A stretch of 64,000 nt of DNA. Origin: Akkermansia muciniphila (GTDB lineage: Bacteria > Verrucomicrobiota > Verrucomicrobiia > Verrucomicrobiales > Akkermansiaceae). Every line of letters starts with the position of its first letter. Positions within the stretch are counted from its first letter, which is position 1. Where the stretch lies: assembly GCA_947624785.1 (NCBI GenBank), contig CANQLV010000010.1, positions 62,001 through 126,000 of the forward strand. The letters are read 5' to 3'. The notes below the pieces were generated by a model. The model was given only the letters and a program-made list of their open reading frames with translations. It had not been told where the DNA came from and searched no databases. Position numbers and translations under genes: made by a program. Below are positions 7,994 to 16,139 of the stretch, piece by piece.

Positions 7994-9313
7994 ATGAAGA
8001 AACGCTACATGATACCCGCCCTGCTGGCCTGCTCCGGCTTCTGCATGGCCGGTACGGCATCCGTAGCCACTACCGCCGCCGCTCCGGCTGCGGAAGAGGC
8101 TGAAGGCAAAGGTTCCATTCTGGACGACATCGACCTGTTCGGGGACGAATACGGCGATGAAAGCACGCCCATTCCGAACGATCTTCTGACCAGGGCCCTG
8201 ACGGATCTGCATCAAGGCGCTTACGAGAAAGCCGGCTTCCAGTTCCTGGTGGAGCAGGCGTTCCTCTATACCAAGGGCCACCATGCGGCCGCGAACGAAG
8301 AGACTGCCGGTTCCAGCCAGAGCTGGTACAAATTCCACGCCCAGGCCGGGCTGCAGCTGTTCAAATCCAGCCGCAACCAGGGAACCTGGATCAAGAGCGA
8401 GCTCTCCGGCTCCGTGGCCCTGAACAAGCATACGCACCGCACCACGCTGGACGACTCCTGGGGCGCGAGCGGCCCCGCCAACTGCGACGTTTTTGAAGAC
8501 GGCTACTTCTACCTGCCGGAACTCCTCCTTTCCCAGGGTTTCATGGACGGCCAGCTCGTCATCATGGGCGGCATGATCAACCAGACGAACTATTTTGACG
8601 CCAATACGTATGCCAACACCACCTTCGGACAGTTCGGCGGCGCTCCCTTCGTCAACAACCAGGTGCTTCCGCTGGGGGACTCCAACTTCGGGTTCGTGGG
8701 GCAGTACCAGTTCAATGAAAACTGGTTCATCCAGGTGGGCGGCAACATGATGGACAATGAACCCCGCCGCAACCCGTTCCACCACACGACCGGAAAATCC
8801 TTCAACCTGCTCGGTGAAATCGGCTGGACGCATGAAAAGGCCTTCGGCATCGGCATGGGCACGTACCGCCTGCAGCCGTTCATGTTCCATGCGGACGGCA
8901 AGAACCATGGAGGCGTGGCGTTCAACCTGGAACAGGACCTGGGCAGCAGCCCGTTCGCCCTGTTCGCCCGCGCCGGCTGGAGCAGCGCCGAATCAGGCAA
9001 CATCTGCGGAGCGGAAGCCCAGGCGTCCGCCGGGGTCATTTTCAAGAAACCTCTGGAAGTCATGACCGGCTTGAAAGAAGCGGACGGCAACTTCTTCGGC
9101 GCAGGCTTCTCGGTGAGCAAGCCGGATGCCGACACGCTGGCGGAAACGCGGCCCGGGCATGACCGGGAAATGATTCTGGAATGCACGTACAGCTTCTCCA
9201 TTACGCCATACTGCCTCATCCAGCCTTCCTACCAGTATGTGAAGAATCCTTCCGGGCGGGATGACGTCAACTCCGCCAATATCTTCTCTGTGCAGTGCGT
9301 CGTCACGTTCTAG
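7994..9313 (+). CDS. OprB-like carbohydrate-selective porin family protein
   Basis: A 439-aa outer-membrane beta-barrel. A signal peptide (MKKRYMIPALLACSGFCMAG...) is followed by an Ala/Glu-rich segment. Aromatic-rich alternating strands run to a C-terminal Phe (SVQCVVTF), the usual outer-membrane sorting signal. The middle (LGGMINQTNYFD-like FDANTYANTTFGQF) and the end (MILECTYSFSITPYCLIQPS) resemble OprB/porin_O family proteins. Its transcript starts from a metal-box promoter at 7708-7736, so despite the family name it may serve uptake of metal complexes or be expressed as part of a metal-limitation response. The substrate is not known. Confidence 0.85.
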   Translation: MKKRYMIPALLACSGFCMAGTASVATTAAAPAAEEAEGKGSILDDIDLFGDEYGDESTPIPNDLLTRALTDLHQGAYEKAGFQFLVEQAFLYTKGHHAAANEETAGSSQSWYKFHAQAGLQLFKSSRNQGTWIKSELSGSVALNKHTHRTTLDDSWGASGPANCDVFEDGYFYLPELLLSQGFMDGQLVIMGGMINQTNYFDANTYANTTFGQFGGAPFVNNQVLPLGDSNFGFVGQYQFNENWFIQVGGNMMDNEPRRNPFHHTTGKSFNLLGEIGWTHEKAFGIGMGTYRLQPFMFHADGKNHGGVAFNLEQDLGSSPFALFARAGWSSAESGNICGAEAQASAGVIFKKPLEVMTGLKEADGNFFGAGFSVSKPDADTLAETRPGHDREMILECTYSFSITPYCLIQPSYQYVKNPSGRDDVNSANIFSVQCVVTF

Positions 9314-9479
9314 GCGGGAAAAGTCCCGAATCTGTGGAAACGCAATAATAATCAAGTCTTCCTTGTCCGTCTGCATGCAGAGAGCGGAATCCTGCGTGCA
9401 AGGGCATTGAAGGGGTCTGCATGACCTGGCGGCAACGTCGCATTCTCGATCAGGTAGGGGGTGCGGCGTTGCTTATTCT

Positions 9480-9689
9480 TTATCTCAAAGGAAGCGAGAG
9501 GCGCTTGAAACGCCTGTGTTCCTGAACCCCGTCATTCCGTTGTCCGGACTGGGGCGCTGCGGAAGAGGCCTGTACGGAGGAGGCCGGCGCCGTATTCCGC
9601 ACCGGTTCCCTGCGGGCCGTATCCGCCTGACAGGAGGCTGCCAGCAGGCAGGCGGCTCCTATCATGATACATGTGTACTTGTTCATCAT
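9480..9689 (-). CDS. Small putative lipoprotein
   Basis: A 69-aa frame with a basic start, a hydrophobic stretch and a good lipobox (CLLAASC), followed by a hydrophilic Ser/Ala/Gln-rich tail. This is consistent with a small lipoprotein anchored by its Cys20. No family is recognised. It stands alone between the porin gene and the divergent gene at 9921. The only support is the signal sequence and the open frame. Confidence 0.5.
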   Translation of the reverse strand: MMNKYTCIMIGAACLLAASCQADTARREPVRNTAPASSVQASSAAPQSGQRNDGVQEHRRFKRLSLPLR

Positions 9690-9764
9690 CTTATGTTGTG
9701 CGGCTGGTTGTAGCCGCTGATGGTTAGATTAGCACTTCTTCCCATCTGTTGAAAGTTCTTTGGT

Positions 9765-9794
9765 TTGACTAACAACAAGTTAGGTGAATTAAAC
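9765..9794 (+). promoter_or_regulatory. Probable promoter with imperfect metal box
   Basis: TTGACT (9765-9770), 17-bp spacer, ATTAAA (9788-9793). AAGTTAG followed after 6 bp by TAAAC forms a half-conserved box, and CTAAC-N5-GTTAG (9769-9783) is a second inverted repeat in the same stretch. It could serve the gene at 9921, giving a leader of about 120 nt. That leader contains the direct repeat TGACAATT-ga-TGACAATT (9841-9858). Confidence 0.45.
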
Positions 9795-9920
9795 ACGAAG
9801 AAGAACGTTAAGGTCAGCGCCTTGCACGCTGCCGGATTTATGACAATTGATGACAATTCCGGCGTCAGGAAACGTTTAAAACCATGTTGACTTGGATGGG
9901 AACTGTCTTAAACTGACAGA

Positions 9921-10328
9921 ATGAGTAAGGTTCAATGGGAAATTTCAAATGATGAAGTGACCGACCGTGATACTGCTCTGCGCCGCTTGCAGGAGGGAAC
10001 GACCGGCCATGTGGTATGCGCCCGCGACGGCGCGTGCCTCCAGTCCTACAAGGAAGCGGACGGCATCTACCACTGTGAAATCGTGTTCAAGACGGGCTCA
10101 TGCTGCCCGCCGGTATTCGCCGCCCCGGAAGGGGTGACGGGGCAGGAGCTGGAAACGCTGTACGACCGCTTTGCCAGCGGTGACGACTTCTCCTTTGTGG
10201 AAAAGGAATGGGAGCCCCTGATGGCCGTGGAGTACCGCCACCGCCACAATGTAATGTGGTTCATCTTCCTGTTTATCGCGCTGGTGATTGCGGCCATGGC
10301 GGCGTACCAGCACGGCTGGATCGGGTAA
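9921..10328 (+). CDS. Small protein with C-terminal membrane anchor, function unknown
   Basis: A 135-aa protein. The N-terminal 100 residues are soluble and acidic with a Cys-Cys pair (KTGSCCPPVF) and two more Cys (VVCARDGACL). A single membrane segment near the end (MWFIFLFIALVIAAMAAYQ) makes it a likely tail-anchored protein facing the cytoplasm. No family is recognised. It is convergent with the feo operon and downstream of a possible metal-box promoter, so a link to iron handling is possible but unproven. Confidence 0.72.
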   Translation: MSKVQWEISNDEVTDRDTALRRLQEGTTGHVVCARDGACLQSYKEADGIYHCEIVFKTGSCCPPVFAAPEGVTGQELETLYDRFASGDDFSFVEKEWEPLMAVEYRHRHNVMWFIFLFIALVIAAMAAYQHGWIG

Positions 10329-10340
10329 GGGGGGAGAAGC

Positions 10341-10400
10341 GCATGCGGCATGCGCGGAAGGAAAGAACCTGCAAACCGCGGGCGGCGGTCTGCAGGTTCT
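10341..10400. terminator. Two hairpins between convergent genes
   Basis: GCGCATG-cgg-CATGCGC, then a longer stem AGAACCTGCA/TGCAGGTTCT (10364-10373 with 10391-10400) with further internal pairing. Read on the minus strand the second is followed by TTTCC, a weak terminator for the feo transcript. No clear T tract exists on the plus strand. Confidence 0.45.
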
Positions 10401-10423
10401 GAAAGAAAGGGCTGAGACTGGAC

Positions 10424-10615
10424 TCAGTCCTGTTTTTCTTGATCGTCGTCGTGATGGTGGCCTCCGCAGCAACCGCCGCCGCTGCCGCAGCAGCTATCGC
10501 CGCCGTTGCCGCACCCGTCACAGTTGCCGCAGCACTTGCCGCGCTTGCTGAACGTTTTATACAGCGCGTAGGCCAGGGCCAGGAAAAGGAGGGTGGCAAT
10601 GATATATGTTCCCAT
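10424..10615 (-). CDS. FeoB-associated Cys-rich membrane protein
   Basis: A 63-aa protein: one transmembrane helix (GTYIIATLLFLALAYALYK), a basic stop-transfer segment, then a Cys/Gly-rich tail (GKCCGNCDGCGNGGDSCCG) and a His-Asp tail (GGHHHDDDQ). This is the layout of the FeoB-associated Cys-rich proteins that lie after feoB in many anaerobes. It starts 32 bp after the feoB stop on the same strand. The tail probably binds Fe(II) or transfers it from the FeoB pore. The open frame extends upstream into feoB, but the ATG at 10615 places the helix at the N-terminus as in the family. Confidence 0.88.
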   Translation of the reverse strand: MGTYIIATLLFLALAYALYKTFSKRGKCCGNCDGCGNGGDSCCGSGGGCCGGHHHDDDQEKQD

Positions 10616-10647
10616 GTTGGTGAGGGGGTTAGGAGTGGGTATGAGGG

Positions 10648-12909
10648 TTATTTGGAGGGTGCGGAGGGTTTCTTCACCACCAGGTAAATGAGGCCCAGCA
10701 GGAGCAATACGGCGAGCCCCTGCCCGATGCCGAAGGAAGCTTCCGCATAAAGCCATGCTCCCGTCTGGTAAATCAGGAAGGCCAGGCAGTACGCCAGGGC
10801 GCACATGTAGCCGATGGCGAAGAAAGTCCATTTGGCGCTGTTCATTTCCCTTCTGATGGCTCCCATGGCGGCAAAGCAGGGGGCGCAGAGAAGGTTGAAA
10901 ATCATGAAGGAGAAGGCGCTCAGGAACGTGAAGGCTCCCGCCTGGACCAGGCGGTCCCCGGTTTCCCTGATTTCAGCGTCTTCATCTTCCTCCTCTTCAG
11001 CGGCGGCTTCCTCGGCGGCAGCTTCTTCAAAGGCGCCCTCCAGGGATGCCTGGAGCTCCTGGCCGGCGGGGGACATTTCCTGCGTTTCGGCGGGTTCTTC
11101 CTCCGCCTCTTCCCCGGAACCGCCGTCCGCATACAGGACGCCGAAGGTGCCGACCACGTTTTCCTTGGCAATCAGGCCGGTGATAGTGGCCATGGTGGGT
11201 TTCCATTCGCCCCAGCCCAGCGGCTGGAAGACGGGTGCGGCCACGTTGCCGATGGAGGCCAGCATGCTGTCATTCTGCTCCACGGAATCAACCTTCCAGT
11301 TGTAGCTGGAAAGGAACCAGATCAGGGCGCTGGACACGAAGATAACCGTTCCGGCTTTTTGCACGAAGGCCTTGCAGCGTTCCCACGCGTGGATGATGAC
11401 GTTCTTCCAGGCGGGAACGTGGTAAATGGGAAGTTCCATGACGAAGGGGGTGGGGTCCCCGGAAAACATGGCGGTCTTTTTCAGAATGAGGCCGGAAAGG
11501 ATGATGGCGCCCACCCCGATGAAGTAGGCCCCCGGAGCCACCCAGGAATTTTCCGGGAAGAAGGCGCCTGCAATCAGGGCGATGATGGGCGTTTTAGCTC
11601 CGCACGGAATGAACGTGGTGGTCATGATGGTCATGCGCCGGTCCTTTTCATTCTCAATGGTGCGGGTGGCCATGATGCCGGGAACGCCGCAGCCCATGGA
11701 AACGAGCATGGGGATGAAAGACTTCCCTGAAAGGCCGAATTTGCGGAAAATGCGGTCCATGATGAAGGCCACGCGGGCCATGTAGCCGCAGTCTTCCAGA
11801 ATACCCAGGCACAGGAACAGCACCGCCATCTGCGGCAGGAAGCCCAGGACGGCCCCCACGCCGGCGATCACGCCGTCCTGGATCAGGCTTTCCAGCCACG
11901 GGGCGCAATTGGCGCTTTCCAGCAGGCCGCCCACCCATTCCGGAACCCATTCCCCGAAGAAGGTGTCATTGGCCCAGTCCGTTCCCCACGCGCCCACCGT
12001 CTGGATGGAAATGTAATACACCGCCCACATGACGACGGCGAAAATGGGGAGGCCCAGCCAGCGGTTGGTGATGATGCGGTCGATCCTGTCGCTGCCCGTC
12101 AGGCTGCCGACGCCGGCCTTGACGAGGGAATCCGTGGTAATGCGTGAAATGGAATTATAGCGCTCGTTGGTGATGATGGATTCGCTGTCGTCATCCATCT
12201 CCTGTTCCATGGCTTCAATGATCCCGTTGATGCGGGACTGCTCCTCCGGGGTGAGCGCGAGCTGGTCCGCGACTTTCCGGTCTCTTTCAAAAACCTTGAC
12301 GGCAAACCATTTTTTCTGCTGATCCAGGCATTTGCCGGTGATGATCTCCCCGATTTCCCCGATGGCTTTTTCCAGACGGTCCGGGAAGTGGACGACGCGC
12401 GGAGCCCGGGCATCCTCCGAGGTGGCCGTTTTTACGACGGCGTCCACCAGTTCACGGATGCCGGTCCCTTTCAGGGCGCTGATTTCCAGCACCTGGCAGC
12501 CGAGGTCCCGGGAAAGCTTTTCCGTGTCAATGCAGTCGCCGCGCTTCCGGACAATGTCCATCATGTTCAAGGCGATGATGACGGGAACGCCCAGCTCGCA
12601 GAGCTGGGTGGTGAGGTAAAGATTGCGTTCCAGGTTGCTGCCGTCAACCAGGTTCAGGATGAGGGAGGGATGGTCCGTGACCAGGTAATTCCGGCTGACG
12701 ACTTCCTCCAGGGTATAGGGGGAAAGGGAATAAATGCCCGGAAGGTCTTCAATGATGATGTTCTTGTGGCCTTTCAGGCGGCCTTCCTTTTTTTCCACAG
12801 TAACGCCGGGCCAGTTCCCGACGTACTGGCTGGCGCCTGTCAGGGCGTTGAAGAGAGTGGTTTTTCCGCAGTTGGGATTGCCCGCCAGGGCGATGGTAAT
12901 GCTGCTCAT
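10648..12909 (-). CDS. feoB: Ferrous iron transport protein B
   Basis: A 753-aa inner-membrane Fe(II) importer. The N-terminal G domain has G1 GNPNCGKTT, G3 DLPG, G4 NMMD and the G5-like SALKGTG. The helical region follows, then the membrane domain with the two Gate motifs (around MGCGVPGIMATRTIE and LIAKENVVGTFGVLY). Right after the second Gate motif, at about residues 593-646, there is an unusually long Glu/Ala-rich acidic insertion (for example EEAAAEEEEDEDAEI) before the last helices. It lies between two feoA genes and a Cys-rich partner, all in one operon under a metal-box promoter at 13478-13506. Confidence 0.97.
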   Translation of the reverse strand: MSSITIALAGNPNCGKTTLFNALTGASQYVGNWPGVTVEKKEGRLKGHKNIIIEDLPGIYSLSPYTLEEVVSRNYLVTDHPSLILNLVDGSNLERNLYLTTQLCELGVPVIIALNMMDIVRKRGDCIDTEKLSRDLGCQVLEISALKGTGIRELVDAVVKTATSEDARAPRVVHFPDRLEKAIGEIGEIITGKCLDQQKKWFAVKVFERDRKVADQLALTPEEQSRINGIIEAMEQEMDDDSESIITNERYNSISRITTDSLVKAGVGSLTGSDRIDRIITNRWLGLPIFAVVMWAVYYISIQTVGAWGTDWANDTFFGEWVPEWVGGLLESANCAPWLESLIQDGVIAGVGAVLGFLPQMAVLFLCLGILEDCGYMARVAFIMDRIFRKFGLSGKSFIPMLVSMGCGVPGIMATRTIENEKDRRMTIMTTTFIPCGAKTPIIALIAGAFFPENSWVAPGAYFIGVGAIILSGLILKKTAMFSGDPTPFVMELPIYHVPAWKNVIIHAWERCKAFVQKAGTVIFVSSALIWFLSSYNWKVDSVEQNDSMLASIGNVAAPVFQPLGWGEWKPTMATITGLIAKENVVGTFGVLYADGGSGEEAEEEPAETQEMSPAGQELQASLEGAFEEAAAEEAAAEEEEDEDAEIRETGDRLVQAGAFTFLSAFSFMIFNLLCAPCFAAMGAIRREMNSAKWTFFAIGYMCALAYCLAFLIYQTGAWLYAEASFGIGQGLAVLLLLGLIYLVVKKPSAPSK

Positions 12910-12985
12910 GGATGTTTCCTTGTCTTGATGTATGGGTGCGCCGTCTTGCTGTCAGGTCAGGAAACGTGCGGTAATAAAGGCGGAA

Positions 12986-13216
12986 TCAATGGATATGGAT
13001 GTTCTCGGCTTCCGATTTGCGGATGGAGAGTTCGTAGCCGCGGACAGTGACTTCAATGGGATCTCCCAGGGGAGCGACTTTGCGGATGAAAATCTGCGTT
13101 CCCTTGGTGACTCCCATGTCCATGATGCGTCTTCTGACCGGGCCATCCCCCGCCAGTTTCCCGACGGTGACGGTTTCCCCGATCAGGGCGTCTCTTAATG
13201 TACGGTGTTTGGTCAT
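12986..13216 (-). CDS. feoA: FeoA domain protein (second of the operon)
   Basis: A 76-aa SH3-like FeoA protein with the family pattern GETVTVGKLAGDGPVRRRIMDM, GVTKGTQIFIRKVAPLGDP and the end VRGYELSIRKSEAENI. FeoA supports Fe(II) uptake by FeoB. It starts 20 bp after the first feoA-like gene and ends 76 bp before feoB. Confidence 0.93.
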   Translation of the reverse strand: MTKHRTLRDALIGETVTVGKLAGDGPVRRRIMDMGVTKGTQIFIRKVAPLGDPIEVTVRGYELSIRKSEAENIHIH

Positions 13217-13236
13217 AGAATGATGGCTGAAAAGGT

Positions 13237-13449
13237 TCAGGCCACGAATATCTTGCAGGCAAGAGCCTTGCTGAGAGCTATCCGGGACCCCTTGACATTG
13301 ACGATGAAGTTTCCTCCGTTTTCAGAAACGATGGAAACCGTGCTGCCGGAAACGAAGCCCAGGTTTTCCAGAAAGCGCCGGGTTTCATCCCTGCCGTGAA
13401 TTTTGTTAATCTGGCGAATGTCGCCGATGTTGAGCATGGAGAGTGGCAT
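13237..13449 (-). CDS. feoA: FeoA-like protein (first of the operon)
   Basis: A 70-aa FeoA-like protein (LNIGDIRQINKIHG, FLENLGFVSGSTVSIVSENG, IVNVKGSRIALSKALACKIFV). It is the more divergent of the two copies, and the pair feoA-feoA-feoB is common in anaerobes. I use the ATG at 13449; an in-frame TTG at 13467 would add six residues but is only a few bases from the predicted transcription start. The leader from the promoter at 13478 is about 20 nt. Confidence 0.9.
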   Translation of the reverse strand: MPLSMLNIGDIRQINKIHGRDETRRFLENLGFVSGSTVSIVSENGGNFIVNVKGSRIALSKALACKIFVA

Positions 13450-13477
13450 GGTGTGTGTATGAATCAAATCCGGGAGA

Positions 13478-13506
13478 AAGTTAGTTCCATCAAACTAATA
13501 AGTCAA
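13478..13506 (-). promoter_or_regulatory. feo operon promoter with metal box
   Basis: On the minus strand TTGACT (13501-13506), 17-bp spacer, TAACTT (13478-13483). The box TAGTTTG-ATGGAA-CTAACTT covers the spacer and -10; on the plus strand TTAGTT-ccatca-AACTAA (13481-13498) is a perfect 6-bp inverted repeat. The -35, spacing and -10 are identical to the promoter at 7708-7736. Confidence 0.8.
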
Positions 13507-13568
13507 TGATATTATGAGGCTGTGTTTTCAATTTTGATAAAAATTATTCACCATGAATTATTTATCCA

Positions 13569-13582
13569 TTAGTTCAATCTAA
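13569..13582. promoter_or_regulatory. Additional metal-box core between feo and the peroxidase gene
   Basis: TTAG-TTCAAT-CTAA is an exact match to the shared core, about 65 bp upstream of the feo -35. It may be a second operator for feo. No convincing promoter elements lie around it. Confidence 0.5.
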
Positions 13583-13645
13583 GTATGACGCGGAGGAAAA
13601 GCCGGAAACAGGGGCTTTCCGGCAATAAGCCGGAAAGGGGAATGC

Positions 13646-13680
13646 AAAAAAGCCGCGCCATGAAGGTTCATGGCGCGGCT
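13646..13680 (-). terminator. Terminator of the cytochrome c peroxidase gene
   Basis: 14-bp perfect stem (13651-13664 with 13667-13680) and a T run on the minus strand (13646-13651). Confidence 0.88.
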
Positions 13681-13704
13681 GGAGGAAAAATGTTTTGCTC
13701 AGGC

Positions 13705-15084
13705 TCAGGAGGCGGGGCAGACTTCGCCCTGGACGGGCTTGCCGTTGTATTCCCCGGTCAGGGTTTTCAGGAAGGCCACCAGCAGGCTCACCTCCTTCTT
13801 GTCCAGCTTGTCGTAGCCGAGCTGGTAGTGGTACATCTTGGTGATGGCTTCCTCCAGCGTCTGGGCGGAGGCGTCATGCATGTACGGCCAGGTAAGCTCC
13901 ACATTGCGGAGGGTGGGAACGCGGAACCTGTGCCTGTCTGATTCCTTCTTGGAAAAGTTCATCAGGCCGTTGTCGTCATTGGTCTTGGCGCGTCCGGCAA
14001 AGAAATCGCCCTTGAGGTCGGCGTATTCAAAGGACTGGCCGCCCATGGCGGGGCCGGTGTGGCAGGTCTGGCAGCCGAGTTTGAGGAAGAGCCGGTAGCC
14101 CTTCTTGGCGTTCTCGCTGATGGCGTTTTCATCACCCTTCAAATAACGGTCGAACGGGCTGTTCGGCGTGATGAGGGTTTTTTCATATTCCGCAATCGCG
14201 TTCGTGATGGTTTCTCCGTTGAAGCCCTGGGGGTAAACCTTCCTGAATTCCGCGGCAAACGCGGTGTCCTGGTTCAGCTTGGCGGCGATCTTGTTCCAGT
14301 CGTCCGGATGTTCGTAGCCCATTTCCACCGGGTTCAGGGGAGGTCCGCCCGCCTGTTCCTGGAGGTTGGCGGCGCGCCCGTCCCAGAACTGCTTGGTGTG
14401 GAAGGCGGCGTTGAAGACGGTGGGGGCGTTGATGCCCCCCTTCTGGCCGCGGACGCCGGTGGAGGTGGCCAGGTTGTCCGTGCCGCCCTTCTCCAGGGAG
14501 TGGCAGGAGGCGCAGGAAACGGTATTGTCCGTGGAAAGGCGCACGTCATGGAACAGCTTGTAGCCCAGGGCCACCTTGGCCGGGTCCGTGGGGAGGGCGT
14601 CCGGAATGGGGGAGATGGCGGTGATGGCGTACTCCTTGCCCACCATGTCGCCGAAGATTTTCAGGCGTTCATCCTTGATCCACTGGAGCATGGCTGCTTT
14701 TTCCCGGAGGGTGAGCGTGCTGCCCCAGTGCACCATGGTGTAGGAGGTGGGGGGCATGGAATTGATCTGGAGCACGTGTTCCAGCTTGGAAAGGGTCACG
14801 GCGGTGGGCGGTTCATCCATGTTGTAGCTGCGCTGTCCGTCCCGGATGTGGCGCGCCAGCAGGCCGCCGGAAAGGGTGTTCACCAATTCGGAAATGCGGG
14901 TGCCGGGCTTGTGGCAGTCCGCACACTTGGAGTCCATGGTCTGTGCGGTGATTTCCGCCGCCTGGGCGGATGTCAGGGGCTTGATATTCTGGTTCGGCAG
15001 GAACAGGGGCGCGACTGCCGCCGTCACGATGACCGTGCCGCCCAGAATGGCTCCGGCCTTGATGAAGGAACGTGTTTTGCTCAT
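13705..15084 (-). CDS. Tri-haem cytochrome c peroxidase
   Basis: A 459-aa exported protein with an uncleaved anchor or signal peptide (AGAILGGTVIVTAAVAPLF). It has three CxxCH haem c sites: CADCH at residue 54, CASCH near 186 and CQTCH near 336. The last two belong to the normal di-haem peroxidase core (VALGYKLFHDVRLS, GVRGQKGGINAPTVFNAAFH, VPTLRNVELTWPYMHD). The first lies in an extra N-terminal haem domain, as in quinol-linked tri-haem peroxidases. It would reduce hydrogen peroxide in the periplasm, probably taking electrons from quinol. It has its own terminator and no partner cytochrome gene nearby. Proximity to the iron region fits its haem demand but may be chance. Confidence 0.93.
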   Translation of the reverse strand: MSKTRSFIKAGAILGGTVIVTAAVAPLFLPNQNIKPLTSAQAAEITAQTMDSKCADCHKPGTRISELVNTLSGGLLARHIRDGQRSYNMDEPPTAVTLSKLEHVLQINSMPPTSYTMVHWGSTLTLREKAAMLQWIKDERLKIFGDMVGKEYAITAISPIPDALPTDPAKVALGYKLFHDVRLSTDNTVSCASCHSLEKGGTDNLATSTGVRGQKGGINAPTVFNAAFHTKQFWDGRAANLQEQAGGPPLNPVEMGYEHPDDWNKIAAKLNQDTAFAAEFRKVYPQGFNGETITNAIAEYEKTLITPNSPFDRYLKGDENAISENAKKGYRLFLKLGCQTCHTGPAMGGQSFEYADLKGDFFAGRAKTNDDNGLMNFSKKESDRHRFRVPTLRNVELTWPYMHDASAQTLEEAITKMYHYQLGYDKLDKKEVSLLVAFLKTLTGEYNGKPVQGEVCPAS

Positions 15085-15150
15085 GGGATTCTCAATGACG
15101 TGGAATTGCCTGTATGGTAAAAGGGAAGGGTTAATATATCAAGATTTATT

Positions 15151-16089
15151 CTAAAGTTCGCCGGCCTTTCTCAAATCTTCGTTAATGGCCTCCAGCACGT
15201 CCGCTTCCGGGGTGAAATTGGCGGCGTGGTAGGAGCTGCGGACCAGCGGCCCGGACGCCACGTGCTTGAAGCCCTTGGCTCGCGCTACCTCCTCATAGCG
15301 GGCGAAGTCGTCCGGATGGATGTACTTGACCACCGGCAGGTGGTTGCGGGAGGGGCGCAGGTACTGCCCCAGCGTCAGCACCGTGACGCCGTGTTCCAGC
15401 AAATCGTCCATGGACCGGAAAAGCTCGTCTTCCGTCTCTCCCAGGCCCAGCATGATGCCGCTCTTGGTGGAGACCTTCCCGTCCACGCAGTCCAGAGCCA
15501 TCCGGAGGACGCGCAGGGAGCGCTGGTACTGGGCGCGGAAGCGCACGATGGGCGTCAGGCGTTCTACCGTTTCCAGATTGTGGCCGAAGATGTGGGGGCG
15601 TGCCGCCATCAGCGTCCGGATGGAGGAGGGCTTCTCATTCAGGTCCGAGGCCAGCACTTCAATGATGGTGGAAGGGCTGGCCTTTCTGACGGCGCGGATC
15701 ACTTGGGCGAAGTGGGCGGCGGCTCCGTCCGGGAGGTCGTCCCGGGTGACCATGGTGATGACGGCGTGGCGCAGCTTCATGTGCACGACGGCGTCCGCCA
15801 CGTGCTGCGGCTCCTCCGGGTCCGGCGGAAAGGGCTTGGCGGTTTTTACGGCGCAATAGGCGCAGGCGCGCGTGCACCGCTCCCCGGCAATCATGAAGGT
15901 GGCCGTGCCCTGGTTCCAGCATTCGTAGCGGTTGGGGCAGTGGGCTTCTTCACAGACGGTAAACAGGTGCTTGCCTTCCACAAGCTGCTTGACGTCCCAG
16001 AATTCCCGGCCGTTGGGCAGGCGCACCTTGATCCAGGACGGCTTGCGTTCCGTCCCTTCCGCAGTCTCATTGTCGTTCCGGTGTTCCAT
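15151..16089 (-). CDS. lipA: Lipoyl synthase
   Basis: A radical-SAM enzyme that inserts two sulfurs into protein-bound octanoyl groups. The auxiliary cluster motif is CEEAHCPNRYECW (C-x4-C-x5-C) and the radical-SAM motif is CTRACAYCAV (C-x3-C-x2-C). The C-terminal RSSY motif is seen in PLVRSSYHAANF. The length of 312 aa is usual. lipB is not adjacent. The next gene on the same strand, tadA, lies 50 bp upstream, so a shared transcript is possible. Confidence 0.97.
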   Translation of the reverse strand: MEHRNDNETAEGTERKPSWIKVRLPNGREFWDVKQLVEGKHLFTVCEEAHCPNRYECWNQGTATFMIAGERCTRACAYCAVKTAKPFPPDPEEPQHVADAVVHMKLRHAVITMVTRDDLPDGAAAHFAQVIRAVRKASPSTIIEVLASDLNEKPSSIRTLMAARPHIFGHNLETVERLTPIVRFRAQYQRSLRVLRMALDCVDGKVSTKSGIMLGLGETEDELFRSMDDLLEHGVTVLTLGQYLRPSRNHLPVVKYIHPDDFARYEEVARAKGFKHVASGPLVRSSYHAANFTPEADVLEAINEDLRKAGEL

Positions 16090-16139
16090 AGCCCCGCTAG
16101 CTTGCCGTGAGTCCGCTGCTTTGGCAAATGCAAAGTGCT

